The position numbers and the translations under genes are program-made. The notes beneath the pieces were generated by a model, which was given only the letters and a program-made list of their open reading frames with translations, was not told the origin of the DNA and made no database searches. Positions 40,866 through 47,908 of a stretch of DNA of 64,000 bases are shown piece after piece; positions within the stretch are counted from its first letter, which is position 1; every line of letters starts with the position of its first letter. The stretch is taken from the NCBI GenBank assembly GCA_963809965.1, contig CAWELU010000011.1, positions 29,094 to 93,093 on the forward strand, in the 5' to 3' direction. Source of the stretch: CAIWHR01 sp963809965. Its GTDB lineage: Bacteria; Pseudomonadota; Gammaproteobacteria; Burkholderiales; Casimicrobiaceae.

Positions 40866-42006
40866 GGAACAATCCTCCCGAGAACAATCGCGGTTTACTT
40901 CAATCCAGTTCACCGATGGCGGAACGCCGGATCATGAGCAATCAGCGATCGATACCACTGAAACCGGAACCACCCCCCACGAGAGGCCGCTACCGTGCGG
41001 CTCTTTTTTGTACTTGCGGTCGGCAGTGCGCATCGCAGTGCCTTTGAGCTTCCATTTCACATGCCATTCGCACCACGGTCGCAACGCCCATCGCGTTCGG
41101 CCGGAAAATTCCGTTTGATCGGGCCCACCCTCCAAGCTGACGGATAGGCACGCACGGCCCCTTGCGGAACGCGTTTCATTTACAACCGGCTAACCTGTTC
41201 CACAACCTGCAGCATGTCAAGAGAAATATTCGTGACGCTCCCACCAGCGTCACGGCGGATTTCTCGGCAGCATTATTACGTCGTCATACTTTTTTTGTCG
41301 CGGCCAAACACGTGGAAATCATCGCCTGACGGTTGCGAATTTCAAGGTTGCCAAACACTGGTGCACGCGCGACTTTACCGCGCGGCGGCGTGCACGCTTG
41401 CCCCGCGTTCTAGCTGCGGCGCCTGCGGTCGAAAAGCTGTCCCAAATAGCACACCGACCAGCAAGCGTTCCTAGGCGACAACCGGTTCCACGCCGCGTGC
41501 TTATTTTTCGGTGGGACTCCAAATCCCCTCACCGGCGACATCCTTGCGGATTTTGCTAACTCCTCCCGTTACGCCGAGAAGCAGTGCACGCTCATTTCCG
41601 AGGTCGTAGCCGGCCGCGGCTTCGGCGGGACCTTCTCCGCATCTCCGGGCGGTTCCCGCTGCATCAGAAGCCGGGGCCCCCTTCGCTTCGCCAATGCACT
41701 CGGCGGACGGCGCCGCGGCCGTCTCGGGACTCACCAGAATCTGGTCCGTCTGGTCCGCACCCGCCTCATGCTCGTTTGCGACCAGGCGGCTCTATGCCGG
41801 ACGTCGTCAGCAACTCGAGATCCGACGTGCAGACGGCGAATAAATGGTACCGCCCGTGCGCGCGCCCTGCTACATCCGCAGCTGGACCTGCGCGCCGGGT
41901 AACTCGATCCGGCCGACCTTTCTGGCGCTCATGCGGAGGGCGGATTGCGGTGCGTCACCGAACGCGCATGATAAAAAAGTGGGTCTGCGTCGACGTCACG
42001 CGTAAT
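40866..42006. other. 1.1-kb gene-poor stretch with lower GC
   Basis: I find no convincing gene. Features present are an orphan terminator (40982-41011), a perfect hairpin GTGACGCT/AGCGTCAC at 41233-41254 without a T-tract, and a T7 run near 41290. Short frames exist on both strands, but none shows protein-like composition or a ribosome site. It may hold an untranslated leader, a small RNA or remnants of an inserted element. Confidence 0.45.
40982..41011 (+). terminator. Orphan intrinsic terminator
   Basis: AGAGGCCGC-TACC-GTGCGGCT followed by CTTTTTTG forms a strong terminator for plus-strand transcription, yet the only upstream gene on either side reads away from it. It may end a small antisense or leader RNA starting near 40870-40930. 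Confidence 0.5.
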
Positions 42007-42035
42007 TTGACACGACGTCCACTAGCCGATATATA
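42007..42035 (+). promoter_or_regulatory. Consensus sigma-70 promoter of the RHH operon
   Basis: A perfect TTGACA (42007-42012), a 17-base spacer and TATATA (42030-42035) lie 31 bases before the start codon. It is the best-matching promoter in the window and sits in an AT-rich pocket where a ribbon-helix-helix repressor could bind. Confidence 0.75.
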
Positions 42036-42065
42036 TTTAATACATAGCACCCAGATGAGACCCGA

Positions 42066-42353
42066 ATGGCGACGCTCCAGTTGACCCAGGTTTACCTAGA
42101 GCGCGAGCAGAAGAAAGCGCTGCAGGCGCGCGCCAAGGCACATGGCACAAAGGTGGCCGAGGAGGTCCGGCGCGCGGTGGACGCCTATCTTGCCGGGGTG
42201 ACTCCGGAAGAGCTCGGTGCGCTCGACGCGGGAACGCGGAGTGCCGAGCGGCACCTGGCGGAAATGGCGGCCGAGCTCGATCGCGTTAACGCGAGGCTCG
42301 ACGCCGCCTTCGCCAGGCTCGAGCCGCCGCGCCGCAAGGGGCGGCGATCGTGA
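42066..42353 (+). CDS. Small ribbon-helix-helix protein with helical tail
   Basis: This 95-residue protein starts 'MATLQLTQVYLEREQKKAL', followed by 'ARAKAHGTKVAEEVRRAVDA'. The short beta strand and two helices are the ribbon-helix-helix layout used by antitoxin-type DNA-binding proteins. The remaining half is a predicted coiled coil ('HLAEMAAELDRVNARLDAAF') with a basic end. Its stop overlaps the GTG start of the next gene (GTGA). Together with the strong promoter this suggests an autoregulated two-gene unit. No classical toxin motif is present in its partner, so calling it an antitoxin would be speculation. Confidence 0.65.
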   Translation: MATLQLTQVYLEREQKKALQARAKAHGTKVAEEVRRAVDAYLAGVTPEELGALDAGTRSAERHLAEMAAELDRVNARLDAAFARLEPPRRKGRRS

Positions 42354-42574
42354 GCGCGATCACGGAGATCCTCGACCGTCTCTCCGGCATCGAGGTCATC
42401 AAGGAAAAGCTGCGCGACACGGGTACCCGGGTTGAACGCCTCGCCGAACGCGTCGTCGAAATGAACGACCGCGTCCACGAACTGGACCGACGCCTGGTCC
42501 GGATGGAAACCTTCGCGGAGATCGCCAAGGCACAACGCGAGGGACAGCGAAGGCTGCCCAGAGGCGGCGGCTGA
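42350..42574 (+). CDS. Small coiled-coil protein coupled to the RHH gene
   Basis: This 74-residue, almost entirely helical protein starts at GTG 42350, overlapping the previous stop. Heptad-like spacing of leucine, valine and isoleucine is visible in 'ITEILDRLSGIEVIKEKLRD', 'TRVERLAERVVEMNDRVHEL' and 'RRLVRMETFAEIAKAQ', ending in a basic glycine-rich tail. There is no signal peptide, membrane helix or enzyme motif. The tail of the upstream protein is also coiled-coil, so the two may form a hetero-oligomer. Function unknown. Confidence 0.6.
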   Translation: MSAITEILDRLSGIEVIKEKLRDTGTRVERLAERVVEMNDRVHELDRRLVRMETFAEIAKAQREGQRRLPRGGG

Positions 42575-42617
42575 CCCAGGCTCTCCGCACGGTCGATCGC
42601 CGGTTCGGCGACTACTG

Positions 42618-42651
42618 CGAAAGAAAACCGGCTTGCGCCGGCTTTCTTTCG
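42618..42651. terminator. Bidirectional terminator
   Basis: A long stem (CGAAAGAAAACCGGC / GCCGGCTTTCTTTCG) with a TTGC loop lies between the RHH operon and the convergent cytochrome c gene and can serve both. Confidence 0.85.
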
Positions 42652-42665
42652 TCACGAGGAGCGAC

Positions 42666-42950
42666 TTACTGCGACAGCACCCACTTGATGATGCCCTTCA
42701 GGTCGTCGCCCTTCGCCTTCACTTCGGGGTGGCCCTTGTGCTCGGAAATCTCGGTGACCAGCTTGCCTTCCGCGTCGGCCTTGCCTTTGTACTTTGCGGC
42801 AACGTCCTTGAACGCCGGGCCGATCTTCTTGGTGGCGACGTCATGGCAGTTCATGCAGCCGCTGCTCTTCGCCATGGCTTCCTGCGCGCTCGCCGTGCCG
42901 GCGGCCGCAAGACCCACGGCCACGACGGCCGCTATCACGACAGCTTTCAT
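42666..42950 (-). CDS. Periplasmic monoheme cytochrome c, 94 residues, no obvious Met ligand
   Basis: A signal peptide ('KAVVIAAVVAVGLAAAGTAS') is followed by a class I-like domain with heme motif CMNCH and 'KKIGPAFKDVAAKYKGKADA', as in c551/c552 cytochromes. The C-terminal half reads 'HKGHPEVKAKGDDLKGIIKW', where class I cytochromes normally have a Met-Pro ligand loop; no methionine is present there. The heme iron may therefore be five-coordinate or use His or Lys, as inferred from sequence. It is a tandem paralogue of the next gene and lies downstream of the hydrogenase genes on the same strand, so an electron-acceptor role for hydrogenase is possible. Confidence 0.85.
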   Translation of the reverse strand: MKAVVIAAVVAVGLAAAGTASAQEAMAKSSGCMNCHDVATKKIGPAFKDVAAKYKGKADAEGKLVTEISEHKGHPEVKAKGDDLKGIIKWVLSQ

Positions 42951-43140
42951 GTTTTCGCTCCTTGTTTGTTGGGGACTCAGGTCACTCGTCGGCACCGGCA
43001 GCGTACGGCGGCATCGCGTCGCGTCGCTCGAATACACGGCACGCGATTCTAACGCACGGCGTTTGTACACGTTGACAACGCGGGGCCACCGGCAGACGGG
43101 CTGCCGTTGCCGTCACGTCGGAGTCAGCTTTCTCGCGGGG

Positions 43141-43190
43141 CACACGAGCTTCATGGCGGAACACACGAGTTTCATGGCGGAGCGCACGAA
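43141..43190. repeat. 21-bp tandem repeat, 2.4 copies
   Basis: CACACGAG(C/T)TTCATGGCGGA repeats at 43141 and 43162, with a partial third copy at 43183, between the two cytochrome c genes. No function is evident. Confidence 0.7.
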
Positions 43191-43213
43191 AAAAAGCCGG
43201 CTGCCGCCGGCTT
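43189..43213 (-). terminator. Intrinsic terminator of the upstream cytochrome c gene
   Basis: On the minus strand the stem AAGCCGGC-GGCA-GCCGGCTT runs into seven T residues, 26 bases after the stop at 43239. Confidence 0.85.
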
Positions 43214-43238
43214 GAGGCGTCGTGCGAACGATGTCGTC

Positions 43239-43523
43239 CTAGAGCGACAACATCCACTTCCCGATCCCCTGCAGGTCGGCGTCCGACGCCTTGGACGACC
43301 CGTGTGCCTTGGACGCCTTGATCGCCGCCACGACGTCGGCATCGGTCTTGCCCTTGAACTTGGCGGCCGCATCCTTGAACGACGGGCCCATCTTCTTGGT
43401 GTCCACGGCGTGGCAGGTCATGCAGCCGCTCTTTTGCGCCAGCGCGGCCCCGTCCTGCGCCTGCGCCACTCCGGCCACGCCCAACCCGGCGGCAATCGCC
43501 GCCGCAATCACGATCGACTTCAT
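43239..43523 (-). CDS. Periplasmic monoheme cytochrome c, paralogue of the neighbour
   Basis: This protein is also 94 residues, with a signal peptide ('KSIVIAAAIAAGLGVAGVAQ'), heme motif CMTCH and 'KKMGPSFKDAAAKFKGKTDA'. The C-terminal part 'SKAHGSSKASDADLQGIGKW' again lacks the usual Met ligand loop. It is about half identical to the gene at 42666 and has its own terminator. The two appear to be a tandem duplication. It follows hypX by 155 bases on the same strand; hydrogenase-linked electron transfer is an inference from position only. Confidence 0.85.
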   Translation of the reverse strand: MKSIVIAAAIAAGLGVAGVAQAQDGAALAQKSGCMTCHAVDTKKMGPSFKDAAAKFKGKTDADVVAAIKASKAHGSSKASDADLQGIGKWMLSL

Positions 43524-43678
43524 GTTCGCTCCTTGTAAGTAAGGCGCCGCATCCCACCCGGACGACCAACCCGAACCGATGGCCGGCAGCGCGCAGGCCC
43601 TATGCTTCCACGGAGCGCGCCATCGGCAATTGACGTAGCGCAACAAAGGATTCGCGGCGAGGCGCGGGCCGGCCCGCC

Positions 43679-45399
43679 TCACGCCGCAGCGCGCGCCGCC
43701 AGACCTGCACGATGCCGGGCGAGCCAGAACGGTGTGCGCGACCGCGGCACCTTGTAGACGAAGTGGTAGCGCGCCACGTGGTAGCTGGGATCGAAGCCGA
43801 AGAAGTTGAGCTTCATCCGTGCGAGCTCTTCGGCACGGTACGCCTCGAGCGGCTTCACGGCCTCGTCGGCAGCCCGCCGGGCGTTCTTGTCCGCGAGCCG
43901 CCGCTCGAACTCGGGATCGGCCGCCAGCGCCTGTGCGCGCCGCGCCACCTCCGCGCGAAAGGCTACCGGCGTCGCCCCGAAATGGTCGTCGATGAGGCCC
44001 GAGGCCGCTGCCTGCCGCGCCCCGATCGGCAGGCGTCCCTGCGTAATCGCCCGTGCCTGGTCCGGCGCCACGCGGCGCGGCAGGAGGTACGTCCAGTACT
44101 CCGAGCCGTACAGGTTGCCCATGCCCTTGTAATGCGGGTTGAGAATCACGCCGCTGCGGGCCCAGACCCGGTCCGCGGCCAACGCGAGAAATACGCCGCC
44201 GGCACCCGCGTTGCCCTGCATTGCCGCAATCGTCAGCTGGCGATCCGTGTCGATGATCTCGCGGACGAGATCGTCGATCGCATTGATGTTCTCCCAGGAG
44301 GCTTCGGCCGGCTGCCCCGACGCCTCGATCAGGTTGAGATGAATCCCGTTCGACCAGAAATCCGGCCCCCCCATCAGCGCGATGACGCGCGTGGGTCGGG
44401 ACTTCGCGGTGCGCAGGGCGGCGCGCAGACGCTCGCACGCATCCGTGCCCATCGCGCCGTTGTAGAACGGAAAATGCAGGAAGCCGACATCGCCCCGCTT
44501 CCTCGTACCGGATCGGCCGCCAGGTCGGGTAATCGACGAGAGCCTCCGGCGCCAACGGGACTCTCGGGCACGCCCGCGAGCTTCTCGCCGAGCACCTTGG
44601 CGGCGGGCAGCTTCAGTTCCGGCTCTTCGCCGCCCGCCCGCTTCAGATGCGTGATCCAGACCGCACCATCGACGGTGCCGCGGCAGATCGCGCCTTCGCG
44701 TTGCGCCACGACGGCGCCGGCCTCGGCGCGCAGCTTCCCTTCCGGGTGGGCGTCGTACAGGTACACCGCCTCGCCCAGCACCTCGTCCAGCACGCCGGGA
44801 TGGCCATCGGACGCACGGACCTTGCGCAACACGGTCGCGGTATCGTCGGCGCGCCAGTCGATCGCACGATCGGGCTGACGCATCATCGGCCTCGGCCGAC
44901 CGCGAACGTCCGCGCCCTGCGCGACGAGCGGCTCGGGCGCCTCGCCGCGAGCGATGCGCGCGAGCGTCTGCTGGAGCGCCACCACCGCGGCCTCCGTCAC
45001 TTCGTTGCGATAAAGGCTGCTCTTCGCGGCGTCGCGCATCGGAAAGTTCACGCTCGCCCAGACGTCGCCGGCGTCCATCTCGCCGTTCGCCTGGAGCGCC
45101 GTGACGCCCCATTCGGTTTCGCCCTCCAGGATCGCCCAATCCAGCGCCGAGGGCCCGCGATCGCCCCGTACACCCGGGTGAATGACGATGCAGCGGTGCC
45201 GACGCCAGACGGATTCGGGAATCTTCCGCTTCAGGAACGGCGCGACGACCAGCTCCGGATTCCACATCGCCACCGCTTCCTCGGTGACGCGGTCGTTGAT
45301 GTCGAATTCGACCGAAACGTCGTGGCCCGCGGCGACGAGCTCGACGTACAGCCGCTGCGTCAGGCTGTTGAACGCGTGCGTGAGGAACAGGATGCGCAT
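43679..45399 (-). CDS. hypX: HypX/HoxX: CO-ligand synthesis protein for [NiFe]-hydrogenase (two frameshifts)
   Basis: HypX makes the active-site CO from a formyl group so that hydrogenase can mature in air. The N-terminal half is formyltransferase/hydrolase-like ('MRILFLTHAFNSLTQRLYVE', 'CIVIHPGVRGDRGPSALDWA', 'GEMDAGDVW'). The C-terminal half is enoyl-CoA-hydratase-like ('VIALMGGPDFWSNGIHLN', 'AAMQGNAGAGGVFLALAADR', 'NPHYKGMGNLYGSEYWTY'). Two frame changes occur near 44565 ('LAGVPESP' to 'LAPEALVDYPTWRPIRYEEA') and near 44500. Corrected length is 572 residues. Its ATG overlaps the hypE stop. It is the last gene of the hox/hyp run. Confidence 0.92.
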
Positions 45400-46448
45400 C
45401 AGCAGATGCGCGGCAACTGCTCGCCGGTCAGCCAGTCGACGATACGCCGGCCGCCGAAGCTCGTGTCCATCTGGACGAAATGGTGCGGGTCGGCGATCAC
45501 CTCGCCGATGATCGCGGCACTGGCGCCCAGCGGGTGTTGCCGCATCGTCGCGAGCAGCCGGTCGGCATCGGCGTGCGCGCAGATCGCGACGAGCTTTCCC
45601 TCGTTCGCGACGTACAGCGGATCGAGCCCGAGGAACTCGCACGCGGCGCTGACCTGTGCCTGCACCGGAATCGACCGCTCGGCAATCAGCATCCCGCAGC
45701 CGGACTGGCGCGCGAGCTCGTTCAAGGTGGTCGCGAGACCGCCGCGCGTCGGATCGCGCAGGCAATGGATGTCCGGCACCGCCGCGACCATCGCCGCGAC
45801 CAGGCCGTGCAGCGCCGCGGTGTCCGAGCGGATCGTCGTCTCGAAGGTCAGGTTCTCGCGCAGCGACATGATCGCGACGCCGTGATCGCCGATGGTGCCG
45901 CTCACGAGGAGCGCATCGCCAGGGCGCGCGTGGTCACCGGAAATGTCGACCCCGTCGGGGACGACTCCCACCCCGGTGGTCGTGATGAACACGCCGTCGC
46001 CCTTGCCCCGCTCGACGACCTTGGTGTCGCCGGTGACGACGGGCACGCCCGCCTCGCGCGACGCCGCGGCCATCGAGTCGACGATGCGCTTGAGGTCGGC
46101 CAGCGGAAAACCTTCCTCGAGGATGAAACCGGCCGCGACGTACAGCGGCCTCGCGCCCGCCATCGCGACATCGTTGATCGTGCCGTGCACCGACAGGCAG
46201 CCGATGTCGCCGCCGGGGAAGAACAGGGGCGACACGACGTGACTGTCGGTCGCCATCACCATGCGTCCCGGCGGCACGGCGAAGCGCGCCTGGTCGTTCT
46301 GCTGACGCAGCCATTCGTTGTCGAACGCGCGCACGAAGAGCTCGTCGATCAGCTGCGCCATCGCACGGCCGCCGCTGCCGTGCGTCATGTCGACGCGACC
46401 GTGCTTGAAGTCGACGGGACGGGCGTATCCGTCGCGCATGGCGCTCAT
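45399..46448 (-). CDS. hypE: HypE: thiocarbamate-dehydrating cyanide-ligand synthase
   Basis: This 349-residue, intact protein is of the PurM-like fold. Key pieces are 'VDMTHGSGGRAMAQLI', 'MATDSHVVSPLFFPGGDIGC' and 'VVTGDTKVVERGKGDG', and the C-terminus ends in PRIC, whose cysteine receives the carbamoyl group from HypF and is dehydrated to thiocyanate. Together with HypC/HypD it delivers CN ligands to the iron. The ATG follows the dispersed repeat that separates it from hypD, and its stop overlaps hypX. Confidence 0.96.
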   Translation of the reverse strand: MSAMRDGYARPVDFKHGRVDMTHGSGGRAMAQLIDELFVRAFDNEWLRQQNDQARFAVPPGRMVMATDSHVVSPLFFPGGDIGCLSVHGTINDVAMAGARPLYVAAGFILEEGFPLADLKRIVDSMAAASREAGVPVVTGDTKVVERGKGDGVFITTTGVGVVPDGVDISGDHARPGDALLVSGTIGDHGVAIMSLRENLTFETTIRSDTAALHGLVAAMVAAVPDIHCLRDPTRGGLATTLNELARQSGCGMLIAERSIPVQAQVSAACEFLGLDPLYVANEGKLVAICAHADADRLLATMRQHPLGASAAIIGEVIADPHHFVQMDTSFGGRRIVDWLTGEQLPRIC

Positions 46449-46522
46449 TGGAGCACCCTTGGCGCTGCGTGCCGTCCCTCCGAGGGAGCAATTCGCGCTT
46501 GGGGCGGCCCGGCGCGCTCATG
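46444..46522. repeat. Dispersed intergenic repeat, copy 2 (hypD-hypE gap)
   Basis: This copy is close to the copy at 2148-2236 over its whole length, with small length differences (GTCCCTCC-GAGGGAG centre here). As there, it fills the gap between two coupled minus-strand genes, contributes the stop of the upstream gene, and ends at the start of the downstream gene. Confidence 0.7.
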
Positions 46523-47676
46523 CTTGGCCAGGTTCGCGGGCGCAGCGACACGGCGGCATCCTTGAACCGGCCGTAAGTGTAATGCGCCGCGCACGCGCCT
46601 TCGGACGACACCATGCACGAACCGATCGGGTTCTCGGGCGTGCAGACGATGCCGAACACCTTGCAGTCGGTGGGCTTCTTAACGCCGCGCAGGATCGCGC
46701 CGCACTCGCAGGCCTTGTTGTCGGGCACCGACCGGTACGCGATGCCGTAGCGCGCCTCGGCGTCGAATGCGCGGTACTTCCGCTTGATCGCCAGGGCGCT
46801 GTAAGGCACCTCGCCCAAGCCCCGCCACTCGAACGAACGCCGCAGCTCGAACACCTCGGCGACCGCGGCCTTCGCCTTCGCGTTGCCATCGCGCGTGACC
46901 GCGCGCGTGAATTCGTTCTCGACCTCGGCGCGGCCTTCGTTCAACTGCCGCACCAGCATCAGGATCGCCTGCATCACGTCGAGCGGCTCGAAGCCGGCGA
47001 TCACGACCGGCTTCCGGTATTCCTCGGCGAAGTACTCGAAGGGCTGGCTACCGATGACGGTCGACACGTGCGCGGGGCCGATGAAGCCGTCGAGCGGCAC
47101 GGTGCCGAGCTCGCGCACCTCCTTCGACTCGAGGATGTTGGAGATCGCGGACGGAGTCAGCACGTGGTTGCAGAACACGCTGAAGTTGGCGAGACCTTCG
47201 GCCGCCGCCTGCTGGATGACGACGGCGGTGGGCGGCGTCGTGGTCTCGAACCCGATCGCGAAGAACACGACCTCGCGCGCCGGCTGCTCCCGCGCAAGCC
47301 GCAGCGCGTCCGCGCTGGAGTAGACCATGCGAATGTCCGCGCCGCGCGCCTTCGCTTTCAGCAGCGACATTCCTTTCGAAGCGGGCACGCGCATCGTGTC
47401 GGCGTAGGTGGCGAGAATCAACCCCGGCCGCGCCGCGAGCTCGATCGCGTTGTCGATGCGCCCGATCGGCAGCACGCACACCGGGCATCCCGGTCCGTGG
47501 ATCATGTTGACGTTCGCCGGCAGCATGTCCGCGAGTCCATAGCGCGAGATCGCGTGCGTATGCCCTCCGCAGAACTCCATCAAGTTGTAGCTGCGATCCG
47601 GTCTCGCTTCACGTGCGATCGCCGAAGCGAGCCCGCGCGCGAGGTCGCCGTCGCGGAACTCGTCGATGTACTTCAT
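46518..47676 (-). CDS. hypD: HypD: iron-sulfur scaffold for Fe(CN)2CO assembly (frameshift at 3' end)
   Basis: The protein has the HypD hallmarks: 'MEFCGGHTHAISRYG', 'MIHGPGCPVCVLP', 'FFAIGFETTTPPTA', and the C-terminal 4Fe-4S cysteines in 'NKACECGAILRGVKKPTDCK' and 'PIGSCMVSSEGACAAHYTYG'. With HypC it holds the iron while CO and CN ligands are added. The frame runs past the expected end; a single extra base after 'DAAVSLR' gives '...REPGQA' and a stop at 46518 inside the repeat, for about 385 residues. The shift affects only the last residues. The ATG overlaps the hypC stop. Confidence 0.94.
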
Positions 47677-47906
47677 CTTGCCGTTTCTTCCAGCAGACCG
47701 GCCGCGGCAAACGTGGCGAGCGTCCGCTCCGCCTCGTCGGGATCGAGCTTCGTGAGCGCGTAGCCCACGTGGACGATCACGTAGTCGCCGCACCGCACGT
47801 CGTCGACTAGCGCCAGCGAAATCCGCTTCTGCACGCCACCGACATCGATCACGGCGATGTCGGGTTCCGGCAAGTCGACCACGCGGGCGGGAATGGCGAG
47901 GCACAT
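47673..47906 (-). CDS. hypC: HypC: hydrogenase assembly chaperone
   Basis: This 77-residue protein starts 'MCLAIPARVVDLPEPDIAVI'. Cys2 is essential for binding the iron complex and the hydrogenase large subunit, which fixes the start at 47906 even though the frame is open upstream. 'GDYVIVHVGYALTKLDPDEA' is the typical OB-like end. The stop overlaps hypD (ATGA), and hypF ends just upstream. A second HypC-type protein, HoxL, is encoded at 55035. Confidence 0.96.
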   Translation of the reverse strand: MCLAIPARVVDLPEPDIAVIDVGGVQKRISLALVDDVRCGDYVIVHVGYALTKLDPDEAERTLATFAAAGLLEETAR

Positions 47907-47908
47907 GG

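Noticed and set aside
42066..42574. Firm assignment as a toxin-antitoxin system
   Set aside because: The layout fits, but the second protein shows no known toxin fold or motif, so only the gene pair is reported.
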